Below, piece by piece: positions 1 to 7,237 of a DNA stretch of 8,888 bases. How positions within the stretch are numbered: the first letter of the stretch is position 1; every line of letters begins with the position of its first letter. The notes under the pieces are model-generated. The model was given only the letters and a program-made list of their open reading frames with translations. It did not search any database and had not been told where the DNA came from. The translations under genes were made by a program, and so were the position numbers. Location: contig JAITWU010000206.1 of NCBI GenBank assembly GCA_031285115.1, positions 1 through 8,888 of the forward strand, written 5' to 3'. Origin of the DNA: Azonexus sp. (GTDB lineage Bacteria; Pseudomonadota; Gammaproteobacteria; Burkholderiales; Rhodocyclaceae).

Positions 1-607
1 CAATCACAGGCTTCAAAGCGCCCTGCAAATCCGCCGCCGGGTCATGCTCGCAGCGTCCGGTTTGTCGGCCATAACGGAATATCTGAACCGCATACTGGCG
101 CAGCGTGTGGGCATGGTCGATAGCGCCACGGGCTTCCACCCGCCGCAAGGCATCAAGCAGCATCGGGGGCTTGATTTCGGATAGCGGCATCTTCCCGATG
201 TAGGGAAACAGGTCTTTCGCCAGCCGTTCAAGCCAGCGTTTGGCATAGATCATGCTCCACACCCCGGCCTTGCTCGCGTGAAACTCCCGCGCCGCCGCCT
301 CAAAGGTGTTGGTCGCTGCTACAGCACGGGCAATCTTTGCCTCACGCTTGGCCGTGCCGGGGTCGATAGGCGGGTCTTTCGCCAGCAGTTCCCGCGCCTT
401 CTCTCTTTCCTCGCGGGCCTGGGCCAGCGAGACGGCGGGATAGACGCCAATGGACAGGCGCTTTTCCTTCCCGTCAAATCGGTACTTGAAGCGCCACAGC
501 CTTCCACCGCTGGGGGCGATTTCAAGATACAGGCCGCCCCCATCAAACAAACGGGCGGCCTTTGCGGCAGGCTTGGCGTTACGGATTACGGTATCAGTCA
601 GAGACAT
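1..607 (-). CDS. P4-type tyrosine integrase, N-terminal part (runs off the left edge)
   Basis: Site-specific tyrosine recombinase that would integrate and excise a mobile element. The reading frame is open from the ATG at 607 to the window edge, giving 202 residues with no stop. The start reads MSLTDTVIRNAKPAAKAARL and continues with GGGLYLEIAPSGG and KEKRLSIGVYPAVSLAQARE, the typical N-terminal arm-DNA-binding domain (DUF4102 type, about residues 3-90) of P4-like integrases. A helical core-binding (SAM-like) domain follows, about residues 100-190 (FEAAAREFHASK, RWLERLAKDLFPYIG, HTLRQYAVQIFRYG). The catalytic domain with its R-H-R-Y residues lies outside the window, so activity cannot be judged. 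No in-frame start exists upstream before the tRNA; a GGAG lies about 10 bases before the ATG. The gene points away from the 3' end of tRNA-His, the standard arrangement for tRNA-targeting island integrases. Family is clear; target tRNA is inferred. Confidence 0.93.
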   Translation of the reverse strand, partial: MSLTDTVIRNAKPAAKAARLFDGGGLYLEIAPSGGRLWRFKYRFDGKEKRLSIGVYPAVSLAQAREEREKARELLAKDPPIDPGTAKREAKIARAVAATNTFEAAAREFHASKAGVWSMIYAKRWLERLAKDLFPYIGKMPLSEIKPPMLLDALRRVEARGAIDHAHTLRQYAVQIFRYGRQTGRCEHDPAADLQGALKPVI

Positions 608-680
608 TTGGGGGCATCTCCATCATGCAACGAGTCAAATCAACTCGGATGCCCCCAATAATGCCCCCCGATGCCCCCGG
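608..680. repeat. ATGCCCCC short repeats in the integrase control region
   Basis: Three direct copies of ATGCCCCC lie at 649-656, 661-668 and 671-678, with start-to-start offsets of 12 and 10 bp, close to one helical turn. A fourth copy is inverted at 610-617, directly upstream of the integrase start. The first direct copy and the inverted copy form a perfect 11-bp inverted repeat, TTGGGGGCATC at 608-618 and GATGCCCCCAA at 648-658. The cluster covers the putative int promoter and the leader. Likely roles, by inference only, are an operator for autorepression or integrase/excisionase arm-type binding sites. Confidence 0.7.
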
Positions 681-687
681 ATGTAAA
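658..687 (-). promoter_or_regulatory. Putative sigma70 promoter for the integrase
   Basis: Read on the minus strand, TTTACA (687-682, 5/6 to the -35 consensus) is followed after 18 bases by CATTAT (663-658, 4/6 to the -10 consensus). It lies about 50 bases upstream of the integrase ATG. The spacer contains two of the GGGGGCAT units and a third abuts the -10, so a protein bound to those units would block the promoter. Moderate match only. Confidence 0.35.
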
Positions 688-688
688 T

Positions 689-774
689 GGATTTTGTTGG
701 AACTCTTTGGACGATGAAGAAACGAAAAAGCCCGCAGTTACGCGGGCTTTCGGACTTTCTTGGAACTCTTTGGA
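689..774. repeat. 23-bp imperfect direct repeat flanking the tRNA-His terminator
   Basis: The two copies are 689-711 and 752-774. They are identical over TTGGAACTCTTTGGA (697-711 and 760-774) and match at 21 of 23 positions overall. Each copy itself contains TTGGA twice at a 10-bp offset. The copies are 63 bp apart start to start and bracket the terminator hairpin. They lie between the tRNA-His 3' end and the integrase, where attachment-site cores or integrase arm sites are expected. Whether they are att remnants, arm sites or a simple local duplication cannot be decided from one end of the element. Confidence 0.75.
725..750 (-). terminator. Intrinsic terminator of tRNA-His
   Basis: A 9-bp perfect stem (AAAGCCCGC at 727-735 with GCGGGCTTT at 742-750) has a 6-base loop. 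On the minus strand it is followed by a T-run (TTTTTCGTTT), so it ends transcription coming from tRNA-His, about 33 bases past the CCA. It would also keep tRNA transcription out of the integrase gene. Confidence 0.8.
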
Positions 775-782
775 AGTGTTTT

Positions 783-811
783 TGGGGCGACTGATGGGGC
801 TCGAACCCACG
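783..811 (-). other. Probable attachment-site region at the tRNA-His 3' end
   Basis: P4-type integrases usually recombine at the 3' part of a tRNA gene and rebuild the tRNA on insertion. The integrase here begins 175 bases from this 3' end and reads away from it, and the tRNA is intact. The T-arm to CCA segment is therefore the likely att core on this side. The exact borders are unknown because the other att copy is outside the window. Confidence 0.4.
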
Positions 812-859
812 ACAACCGGAATCACAATCCGGGACTCTACCAACTGAGCTACAGCCGCC
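783..859 (-). tRNA. tRNA-His(GTG)
   Basis: Full cloverleaf on the minus strand. The acceptor stem GCGGCTG pairs with CAGTCGC (one G:U pair). The D arm is GCTC-AGTTGGTA-GAGT and the anticodon loop TTGTGAT carries the anticodon GTG for histidine; the T arm contains GGTTCGAGCC. Two features specific to tRNA-His are present: the extra G at -1 (859) and C at position 73, which pair and are the identity element for histidyl-tRNA synthetase. The CCA end is encoded (785-783). The gene is complete despite being the probable insertion target. Confidence 0.97.
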
Positions 860-876
860 GCTGAATGAAGGCGCGC

Positions 877-905
877 ATTGTACGGGCTTCCCGCTGGCCT
901 GTCCA
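877..905 (-). promoter_or_regulatory. Sigma70 promoter of tRNA-His
   Basis: On the minus strand TGGACA (905-900, 5/6) is separated by exactly 17 bases from TACAAT (882-877, 5/6). The sequence right after the -10 is GCGCGCC, a GC-rich discriminator of the kind found at stringently controlled stable-RNA promoters. Transcription should start near 870, about 11 bases before the mature tRNA. Confidence 0.8.
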
Positions 906-959
906 CATCCGTGGCAGCCCCGTCGCAGCGGATGACGAGGGTTTGCCTGTTGCTGACCA

Positions 960-968
960 TGATAGAAT
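960..968 (+). promoter_or_regulatory. Probable extended -10 promoter for tig
   Basis: TGATAGAAT carries an extended -10 TG one base before TAGAAT (963-968, 5/6). No good -35 element lies 16-18 bases upstream, which is tolerated by extended -10 promoters. Transcription would start near 975, leaving a leader of about 45 bases before the tig ATG. This is the only convincing candidate in the 161-bp divergent spacer between tRNA-His and tig, which holds no other gene. Confidence 0.45.
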
Positions 969-1020
969 TATCGGCTTTATTTTTCGGCTCCATATCACAA
1001 GGGACTTACAAGGAATATTC

Positions 1021-2322
1021 ATGGAATCCAACACCGCACAAGCCAGCGAACTCGAACGCCGCGTGGACCTCGCCATTGCCATCGCCGATATTGACAAGGC
1101 GCTGGAGCAGCGCCTGAAGCGCATGAGCCGCAACGTCAAGATGCCGGGCTTTCGTCCGGGCAAGGTGCCGTTTGCTATCGTCAAGCAGCAGTACGGGGCG
1201 CAGGCGCATCACGAGGTGCTGTCGGAAGAACTCGACCGCGTTTTCAGTGAGGCGGTGACGGCGCAAAAGATGCGTGTGGCGGGCTACCCGCGCATCGAGC
1301 CGAAAAATGACGGGAGCGCGACGCACCTTGAGTTTTCGGCCATTTTCGAGGTTTATCCCGAATTTACGCCGGGCGATTTGTCGGCTGCCGAGATCGAGCG
1401 CCCGATGCTCGAAGTCGGCGCCGCCGAAGTGGACAAAACGCTCGACATCCTGCGCCAGCAGCGCGTCACCTATGCCGACGCCGACCGCGCGGCGGCCAAA
1501 GATGATCGCGTCGTCATCGACTTTCTCGGCAAAAAGGATGGCGTGCCGTTTGCCGGTGGCGAAGCCAAGGATTACCCCTTCGTGCTCGGCCAGGGCATGA
1601 TGCTGCCGGATTTTGAAAAGGCCGTCGAAGGCTGCAAGGCGGGCGAGTCGAAGACTTTTGACCTGACCTTCCCGGCCGATTACCACGCCAAGGATCTGGC
1701 CGGTCAGACGGTGCAGTTCGATATTACTGTGAAGGCGGTGCAGGCGCCGCAGTTGCCGGAGGTTGATGCGGAATTCGCCAAAAGCATGGGCGTCGCCGAT
1801 GGCGATGTCGCCAAGATGAAGGATGAAATCACCGCCAATTTGAAGCGCGAGGTCAAGCGCCGCATCGAAGGCAAGCTGAAGGATCAGGTCATGGAGGCGC
1901 TCTTGAAGAGCAACCCGATCACCATCCCGGCCGCGCTGGTCGATATGGAGGTGCAGCGCCTCATGCAAAACGCCCGCGAGGATATGGAGCAGCGCGGCAT
2001 CAAGGCCAAGGATTTTCCGATCAAGCCGGAATGGTTTACCGAGCAGGCCAAACGCCGCGTCAGCCTCGGCCTGATTCTGGCCGAAGTGGTCAAGACCGAG
2101 AAATTGCAGGCGAGACCGGAGCAAATCCGGGCGATGGTCGAAGAAACCGCCCAGAGTTACGAGCAGCCGGACGAAGTCATCCGCTGGTACTACGCCCAGC
2201 CGCAGCGTTTGCAGGAAGTCGAAGGCGTCGCCATCGAGAACAATGTCGTCGACTGGGTCTTGAGCAAGGCCAAAGTGACCGACAAGGCGGCGGTTTTTGA
2301 TGAGTTGATGGCGCAGAAATAA
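1021..2322 (+). CDS. tig: Trigger factor, ribosome-bound chaperone and prolyl isomerase
   Basis: Cytoplasmic chaperone that docks at the ribosomal exit tunnel and shields nascent chains. The 433-residue product has the usual family length and order. The N-terminal ribosome-binding domain carries the signature GFRPGKVP at residues 43-50. An FKBP-like peptidyl-prolyl isomerase domain covers about residues 155-245 ([38 protein letters not shown]). A long helical C-terminal domain forms the substrate cradle. The frame stays open upstream to 865, but the ATG at 1021 is chosen because AAGGA sits 6 bases before it and the protein then begins as known trigger factors do. The upstream part overlaps the tRNA-His promoter and is not coding. 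The gene is first in the tig-clpP-clpX-lon cluster and is followed by a terminator hairpin. Confidence 0.97.
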   Translation: MESNTAQASELERRVDLAIAIADIDKALEQRLKRMSRNVKMPGFRPGKVPFAIVKQQYGAQAHHEVLSEELDRVFSEAVTAQKMRVAGYPRIEPKNDGSATHLEFSAIFEVYPEFTPGDLSAAEIERPMLEVGAAEVDKTLDILRQQRVTYADADRAAAKDDRVVIDFLGKKDGVPFAGGEAKDYPFVLGQGMMLPDFEKAVEGCKAGESKTFDLTFPADYHAKDLAGQTVQFDITVKAVQAPQLPEVDAEFAKSMGVADGDVAKMKDEITANLKREVKRRIEGKLKDQVMEALLKSNPITIPAALVDMEVQRLMQNAREDMEQRGIKAKDFPIKPEWFTEQAKRRVSLGLILAEVVKTEKLQARPEQIRAMVEETAQSYEQPDEVIRWYYAQPQRLQEVEGVAIENNVVDWVLSKAKVTDKAAVFDELMAQK

Positions 2323-2341
2323 GCGCGACACCCCTCTCCTC

Positions 2342-2373
2342 AGCCCCTCTCCCGCAAGGAGAGAGGGGCTTTT
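2342..2373 (+). terminator. Terminator hairpin between tig and clpP
   Basis: A 10-bp stem (AGCCCCTCTC at 2342-2351 with GAGAGAGGGGCT ending at 2370) has a 9-base loop and is followed by a short run of four T. A second copy of the left arm, CCCCTCTC, sits just upstream at 2331-2338 and could pair with the same right arm. The short T-run suggests incomplete termination, which would let some tig transcripts read into clpP. Confidence 0.65.
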
Positions 2374-2405
2374 ATCAGGCGGCAGACAACAGACATAAAA
2401 CGGAC

Positions 2406-3035
2406 ATGAATATCAACAACGCAAACAACTTCGACCCGCAGGCGCTCGGCCTCGTGCCGATGGTGGTGGAACAGAGCGGGCGCGGCGAGCGCGCTTATGA
2501 CATTTATTCGCGCCTCTTGAAGGAGCGGGTGATTTTTCTCGTCGGCCCGGTCAATGACGCCAGCGCCAATCTGGTCGTCGCCCAGATGCTCTTTCTCGAA
2601 GCCGACAATCCCGACAAGGACATTCATCTCTACATCAATTCGCCGGGCGGCTCGGTGACGGCGGGCTTTTCGATTTACGACACCATGCAGTTCATCAAGC
2701 CGGACGTATCGACCCTGTGCGTCGGCCAGGCGGCGTCGATGGGCGCTTTTCTGCTCAATGCCGGGACCAAGGGCAAGCGTTTTGCGCTACCCAATTCGCG
2801 CGTGATGATTCATCAGCCGCTGGGCGGCTTTCAGGGCCAGGCGTCCGACATTGCCATCCACGCCAAGGAAATTCTCGCCATCCGCGACCGTTTGAACCGT
2901 ATCATGGCCGAACACAGCGGCCAGCCGCTGGAGCGCATCGAGAAAGACACCGACCGCGACAATTTCCTTTCCGCCGCCGAAGCGGCAGAATACGGTTTGA
3001 TCGACAAGGTGCTCACCCGCCGCGACGCAGTTTGA
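2406..3035 (+). CDS. clpP: ATP-dependent Clp protease proteolytic subunit
   Basis: Serine peptidase that forms the double-heptamer barrel degrading proteins fed by ClpX (or ClpA). The product is 209 residues, close to the 207 of the E. coli precursor. The catalytic triad is complete and at the same positions as in the E. coli precursor: Ser111 in GQAASMGAF, His136 in MIHQPLGG, Asp185 in DTDRDNF. The oxyanion-hole glycine motif NSPGGSV lies at 78-84. The N-terminal stretch before about residue 15 is the likely self-removed propeptide. The ATG at 2406 is supported by family alignment rather than by its weak ribosome binding site; the next in-frame ATG (codon 19) would remove conserved sequence. 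clpX follows after 26 bp, so the two are almost certainly cotranscribed. No convincing promoter is visible in the 83 bases between tig and clpP. Confidence 0.97.
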   Translation: MNINNANNFDPQALGLVPMVVEQSGRGERAYDIYSRLLKERVIFLVGPVNDASANLVVAQMLFLEADNPDKDIHLYINSPGGSVTAGFSIYDTMQFIKPDVSTLCVGQAASMGAFLLNAGTKGKRFALPNSRVMIHQPLGGFQGQASDIAIHAKEILAIRDRLNRIMAEHSGQPLERIEKDTDRDNFLSAAEAAEYGLIDKVLTRRDAV

Positions 3036-3061
3036 ATCACGGCTTGACCGGAGAAACCCAA

Positions 3062-4324
3062 ATGTCCAGAAGCGGCCACGAAAAAATGCTGTACTGCTCC
3101 TTTTGCAGCAAGAGCCAGCACGAAGTCAAAAAACTCATTGCCGGGCCGTCGGTATTCATCTGCGACGAGTGCATCGCGCTCTGCAACGACATCATCCGCG
3201 ACGAACTGCCTGACGAGACGGCCAAACTCAGCCGTTCCGACCTGCCGACGCCGCATGAAATCTGCGCCATTCTCGACCAGTACGTGATCGGCCAGGAAGT
3301 CGCCAAGCGCATCCTCGCCGTGGCCGTCTACAACCATTACAAGCGCCTGCGCCACGTCAGCAAAAAGACCGATGACGTTGAACTCGCCAAGAGCAACATC
3401 CTGCTCGTCGGCCCGACCGGCTCCGGCAAGACCTTGCTCGCGCAAACGCTGGCGCGGCTCCTCAATGTCCCCTTCGTGATGGCCGACGCAACGACGCTGA
3501 CGGAAGCCGGTTACGTTGGCGAAGATGTCGAAAACATCATCCAGAAGCTCCTGCAAAAGTGCGACTACAATATCGAAAAAGCGCAGCAAGGCATTGTTTA
3601 TATTGATGAAATCGACAAAATTTCAAGAAAGTCGGAAAACCCCTCGATCACCCGCGACGTTTCCGGCGAGGGCGTGCAGCAGGCGCTTTTGAAGCTCATC
3701 GAAGGCACCACCGCCTCGATTCCGCCGCAGGGCGGGCGCAAGCACCCGAATCAGGATTTTGTCCAGGTCGACACCACCAACATTTTGTTCATCTGCGGCG
3801 GCGCTTTCGCCGGGCTGGAAAAAATTATCCAGAACCGTTCCGAAAAGGGCGGTATCGGCTTTGGCGCGGAAGTCAAAAGCAAGGACAACAAAAAAGCCGT
3901 CGGCGAAATTCTGCTCGACGCCGAGCCGGAAGATCTCATCAAATTCGGCCTCATTCCCGAACTGATCGGTCGCCTGCCCGTCGTCGCCACCTTGCAGGAA
4001 CTGGAAGAACCAGCGCTGGTGCAGATTTTGACCGAGCCGAAAAACGCCCTCATCAAGCAATACCAAAAGCTGTTTGGCATGGAAAACGTCGAACTCGAAG
4101 TGCGCCCCGGCGCGCTCGCGGCGATTGCCAAAAAGGCGCTCGAACGCAAAACCGGCGCCCGCGGCCTGCGCTCCATCCTCGAACACGCGCTGCTCGACAC
4201 GATGTACGATCTGCCCGGCATGAAGAATGTCGCAAAAATCGTCATCGACGACAAAATGATTACCGGCGAGACGCCGCCGCTGCTCATTTACGCCGACCAG
4301 CCAAAAGTTTCCGGCTCCAACTGA
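3062..4324 (+). CDS. clpX: ClpX, AAA+ unfoldase of the ClpXP protease
   Basis: ATP-driven unfoldase that recognises tagged substrates and threads them into ClpP. The product is 420 residues, usual for the family. An N-terminal zinc-binding domain has Cys12, Cys15, Cys34 and Cys37. The AAA+ module follows: Walker A GPTGSGKT at 117-124, pore loop GYVG at 150-153, Walker B IVYIDEID at 178-185, RKH loop at 226-228, the ClpP-docking IGF tripeptide at 265-267, and a sensor-2 region in [10 protein letters not shown]. All functional loops are intact, so it should pair with the clpP product just upstream. The frame is open back to 2717 inside clpP, but the ATG at 3062 has CGGAGA at a good distance (8 bases) and starts at the conserved [15 protein letters not shown]. 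Confidence 0.98.
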   Translation: MSRSGHEKMLYCSFCSKSQHEVKKLIAGPSVFICDECIALCNDIIRDELPDETAKLSRSDLPTPHEICAILDQYVIGQEVAKRILAVAVYNHYKRLRHVSKKTDDVELAKSNILLVGPTGSGKTLLAQTLARLLNVPFVMADATTLTEAGYVGEDVENIIQKLLQKCDYNIEKAQQGIVYIDEIDKISRKSENPSITRDVSGEGVQQALLKLIEGTTASIPPQGGRKHPNQDFVQVDTTNILFICGGAFAGLEKIIQNRSEKGGIGFGAEVKSKDNKKAVGEILLDAEPEDLIKFGLIPELIGRLPVVATLQELEEPALVQILTEPKNALIKQYQKLFGMENVELEVRPGALAAIAKKALERKTGARGLRSILEHALLDTMYDLPGMKNVAKIVIDDKMITGETPPLLIYADQPKVSGSN

Positions 4325-4330
4325 GCGCCT

Positions 4331-4358
4331 CTTGAATTGCGTCGCCCTGCCCCCATCT
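4331..4358 (+). promoter_or_regulatory. Sigma32 heat-shock promoter of lon
   Basis: CTTGAA (4331-4336) is separated by 14 bases from CCCCATCT (4351-4358). This matches the RpoH (sigma32) consensus, CTTGAA then CCCCATNT, at every fixed position and with an allowed spacer. It lies in the 69-bp gap between clpX and lon. Transcription would start near 4365, giving a leader of about 30 bases with AAGG 8 bases before the lon ATG. lon is a known heat-shock gene in E. coli; here the promoter is read directly from the sequence. Confidence 0.8.
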
Positions 4359-4393
4359 GAGGCAGTTCATCACCATTTACCAAGGCTGCCCTG

Positions 4394-6808
4394 ATGTCGA
4401 ATCCCAACGCCCTGCCAGAAACCATCGGATTGCCGCTGTTGCCGCTACGCGATGTCGTCGTCTTTCCGCACATGGTCATTCCGCTCTTCGTTGGCCGCCC
4501 CAAATCCATCAAGGCGCTGGAAATGGCGATGGAGAACAACAAACAGGTGCTGCTCATCGCCCAGAAATCAGCCGCCAAGGACGACCCGGAGCCGGAAGAC
4601 CTCTACCGCATCGGCTGCCTCGCCAACATTCTGCAAATGCTCAAACTGCCCGACGGCACGGTCAAAGTGCTGGTCGAAGGCACGCAGCGCGCCCGCATCG
4701 AGGCCATCGAGGCGCGCGCCTCGGTCCTCATTGCCGCCGCCACGCCGCTGCCGCAGACGGCGGTCGAAGACCACGAAATCCAGGCCATGCGCCGCGCCGT
4801 GCTCGGCCAGTTTGACCAGTTCGTCAAACTGAACAAAAAAATCCAGCCGGAAATTCTCGCCTCCATCGCCAGCATCGAAGACGCTGGCCGTCTCGCCGAC
4901 ACCATCGCCGCCCACCTGCCCTTGAAGCTCGAACACAAGCAGGAAATCCTGGAGATGGGCAGCGCCCGCGACCGCATCAACCGCCTCCTCTCGCAGCTTG
5001 AATCGGAAATCGACATCCTCCAGGTCGAAAAACGCATCCGTGGCCGCGTCAAGCGGCAGATGGAAAAGAGCCAGCGCGAGTATTACTTGAACGAACAGGT
5101 CAAGGCGATCCAGAAAGAACTCGGCGAAGGCGAAGACGGCGCCGATCTCGAAGAACTGGACAAAAAAATCAAAGCCGCCGGCATGAGCAAGGAGGCGCTG
5201 GCCAAGGCCCAGGGCGAATTGAAAAAACTGCGCCTGATGTCGCCGATGTCGGCGGAAGCCACCGTCGTCCGCAACTTCATCGAAACCTTGGTCGGGCTGC
5301 CGTGGCGCAAGAAAACGCGCATCAGCAAAGACCTGCGCGAAGCCGGAAAGATACTGGACGCCGACCATTTCGGCCTGGAAAAAGTCAAGGAACGCATCCT
5401 CGAATACCTCGCCGTGCAACAGCGCGTCGACAAAGTCAAAGCGCCGATTCTCTGCCTCGTCGGCCCACCCGGCGTCGGCAAGACCTCGCTCGGCCAGTCG
5501 ATTGCCCGCGCCACCAACCGCAAATTCGTCCGCATGGCCCTGGGCGGCGTCCGTGACGAAGCCGAAATCCGCGGCCATCGCCGCACCTACATCGGCTCCA
5601 TGCCGGGCAAAATCCTCAACAGCCTGACCAAGGTTGGCGTGCGCAACCCCTTGTTTCTGCTCGATGAAGTCGACAAACTCGGCCAGGATTTTCGTGGCGA
5701 CCCCTCCTCGGCGCTGCTCGAAGTGCTCGACCCGGAACAGAACAACACCTTTCAGGATCACTACGTCGAAGTCGATTTCGACCTCTCGGATGTCATGTTC
5801 GTCGCCACCGCCAACGCCATGAACATCCCGGCCCCGCTGCTCGACCGCATGGAAGTCATCCGCCTTTCCGGCTACACCGAGGACGAAAAAGTCAATATCG
5901 CCATGCGCTACCTGCTGCCCAAGCAGATGAAAAACAACGGCGTCAAAAAGACCGAACTCACCGTCGTCGACAACGCCATCCGCGACATCGTCCGCTACTA
6001 CACCCGCGAAGCGGGCGTGCGCGGGCTGGAGCGCGAAATTTCCAAAATCTGCCGCAAGGTGGTCAAAACCCTGCTCCTCAAGCAGCGCGGCAGCAAGGTC
6101 ATCGTCAATAGCAAAAATCTCGACAAATACCTCGGCGTGCGCCGCTACAGCTTCGGCATGGCGGAAAAGGAAAATCAGGTCGGCCAGGTCACAGGTCTGG
6201 CCTGGACTGAAGTCGGCGGCGAACTGCTGACCATCGAATGCGTGAACATCCCCGGCAAGGGCAACATCCTGCGCACCGGCTCCTTGGGCGACGTGATGAA
6301 AGAATCAGTCGAAGCCGCCCGCTCGGTGGTGCGCGCCCGCGCCCGGCGGCTCGGCATCAAGGCCGATATTTTCGACAAAACCGACATCCACATTCACGTC
6401 CCCGAAGGCGCCACGCCCAAGGATGGCCCGTCGGCGGGCATCGCCATGACGACGGCGCTGGTTTCCTCCTACACCGGCATTCCAGTCCGCTGCGAAGTCT
6501 GCATGACCGGCGAAATCACCCTGCGCGGCGAAGTCCTGGCGATTGGCGGCCTCAAGGAAAAACTCCTCGCCGCCGTGCGCGGCGGCCTCAAAACGGCGCT
6601 GATTCCGGAAGAAAACGTCAAAGACCTCACGGAAATCCCCGACAACATCAAAAACAAGATCGAAATCATCCCCGTCAAGTGGATCGACCAGGTGCTCGAA
6701 CGCGCCCTCGAACACAAGCCGGAGGCGCTGCCGGAAGAAGCCGACGGCAATGCCGAAGTCAAAAGCGGCGGCGAGACCAGCGCCACCGTCGCCGTTATGA
6801 CGCACTGA
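4394..6808 (+). CDS. lon: Lon ATP-dependent protease (LonA type)
   Basis: Cytoplasmic AAA+ serine protease that degrades misfolded and short-lived regulatory proteins. The product is 804 residues, normal for bacterial LonA. The N-terminal substrate-binding domain (about 10-200) is followed by a coiled-coil region (about 200-310). The AAA+ module has Walker A GPPGVGKT at 357-364 and Walker B FLLDEVDK at 421-428. The C-terminal protease domain has catalytic Ser680 in PKDGPSAG and Lys723 in GGLKEKLLAA; the 43-residue spacing equals that of E. coli Ser679/Lys722. The last 20 or so residues are a low-complexity tail. ATG 4394 has AAGG 8 bases upstream. A sigma32 promoter precedes the gene, so it can be induced by heat shock independently of clpPX. 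No clear terminator is seen in the 149 bp before hupB. Confidence 0.98.
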   Translation: MSNPNALPETIGLPLLPLRDVVVFPHMVIPLFVGRPKSIKALEMAMENNKQVLLIAQKSAAKDDPEPEDLYRIGCLANILQMLKLPDGTVKVLVEGTQRARIEAIEARASVLIAAATPLPQTAVEDHEIQAMRRAVLGQFDQFVKLNKKIQPEILASIASIEDAGRLADTIAAHLPLKLEHKQEILEMGSARDRINRLLSQLESEIDILQVEKRIRGRVKRQMEKSQREYYLNEQVKAIQKELGEGEDGADLEELDKKIKAAGMSKEALAKAQGELKKLRLMSPMSAEATVVRNFIETLVGLPWRKKTRISKDLREAGKILDADHFGLEKVKERILEYLAVQQRVDKVKAPILCLVGPPGVGKTSLGQSIARATNRKFVRMALGGVRDEAEIRGHRRTYIGSMPGKILNSLTKVGVRNPLFLLDEVDKLGQDFRGDPSSALLEVLDPEQNNTFQDHYVEVDFDLSDVMFVATANAMNIPAPLLDRMEVIRLSGYTEDEKVNIAMRYLLPKQMKNNGVKKTELTVVDNAIRDIVRYYTREAGVRGLEREISKICRKVVKTLLLKQRGSKVIVNSKNLDKYLGVRRYSFGMAEKENQVGQVTGLAWTEVGGELLTIECVNIPGKGNILRTGSLGDVMKESVEAARSVVRARARRLGIKADIFDKTDIHIHVPEGATPKDGPSAGIAMTTALVSSYTGIPVRCEVCMTGEITLRGEVLAIGGLKEKLLAAVRGGLKTALIPEENVKDLTEIPDNIKNKIEIIPVKWIDQVLERALEHKPEALPEEADGNAEVKSGGETSATVAVMTH

Positions 6809-6880
6809 TATAAAAATGACAAGCGCATTTTGATCATCGGGCAGCGCCTCCAAAAACCCGTCGACGCGGTGAAAATCCGC

Positions 6881-6910
6881 TTGACACAAGGATTTCGGGG
6901 GCGCTATAAA
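6881..6910 (+). promoter_or_regulatory. Strong sigma70 promoter of hupB
   Basis: TTGACA (6881-6886, perfect -35) is followed after 18 bases by TATAAA (6905-6910, 5/6). Transcription should start near 6917, about 40 bases before the hupB ATG. It gives hupB and the following tRNA-Val their own strong expression, separate from lon. Confidence 0.85.
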
Positions 6911-6957
6911 TCCGCCCTCGCTCGATTTTTTTCCTTAACCCAGATAAAGGTTGCAAC

Positions 6958-7230
6958 ATGAACAAGACAGAACTGATCGACCAGATCGCCACCGCCGCCG
7001 AAATTTCCAAAGCCGCCGCCGGACGCGCCCTCGACGCCACCGTCGCCGCCGTCAAAACCGCTTTGAAAGATGGCGACACGGTCAATCTGATTGGCTTTGG
7101 CACCTTCTACGTCGGCGAGCGCGCCGCCCGCACCGGCCGCAACCCGAAGACCGGCAAACCCCTGCAAATCAAGGCCAGCAAATCGCCGAAATTCCGTGCT
7201 GGCAAGGGCTTGAAAGACGCCATCAACTAA
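6958..7230 (+). CDS. hupB: HU-type histone-like DNA-binding protein
   Basis: Small nucleoid protein that bends and compacts DNA as a dimer. The 90-residue product has the full HU fold: the N-terminal helices ([11 protein letters not shown]), the turn motif GFGTF at 46-50, and the DNA-binding arm GRNPKTG at 60-66 with Pro63, the residue that intercalates into the minor groove in HU/IHF proteins. It ends in [16 protein letters not shown], typical of HU rather than IHF. AAAGG lies 7 bases before the ATG. It sits directly after lon, as hupB does in many gamma- and betaproteobacteria, which supports the hupB name over hupA. The tRNA-Val begins 7 bp after its stop codon. Confidence 0.96.
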   Translation: MNKTELIDQIATAAEISKAAAGRALDATVAAVKTALKDGDTVNLIGFGTFYVGERAARTGRNPKTGKPLQIKASKSPKFRAGKGLKDAIN

Positions 7231-7237
7231 TACCCAA

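Noticed and set aside
278..686. Plus-strand open frames across the integrase N-terminus
   Set aside because: The minus-strand frame is a recognisable P4-type integrase over its whole length; the plus-strand frames have no ribosome site or family resemblance.
988..995. CTCCATAT resembling a sigma32 -10 before tig
   Set aside because: No CTTGAA-like element lies 13-15 bases upstream.
865..1020. N-terminal extension of trigger factor starting at 865
   Set aside because: It would read through the tRNA-His promoter region; the ATG at 1021 has a good ribosome site and the family's normal N-terminus.
1006..2331. Long open frame of 441 codons on the minus strand opposite tig (and similar antisense frames opposite clpX and lon)
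   Set aside because: These are shadows of high-GC codon bias in clearly identified genes; the products are low-complexity and match no family I recognise.
2371..2399. Possible clpP promoter TTTATC-17-CATAAA
   Set aside because: Only 3/6 and 4/6 matches, and it would start transcription at the clpP start codon; too weak to call.
2717..3061. N-terminal extension of ClpX inside clpP
   Set aside because: It is an out-of-frame reading of clpP; the conserved ClpX start with its ribosome site is at 3062.
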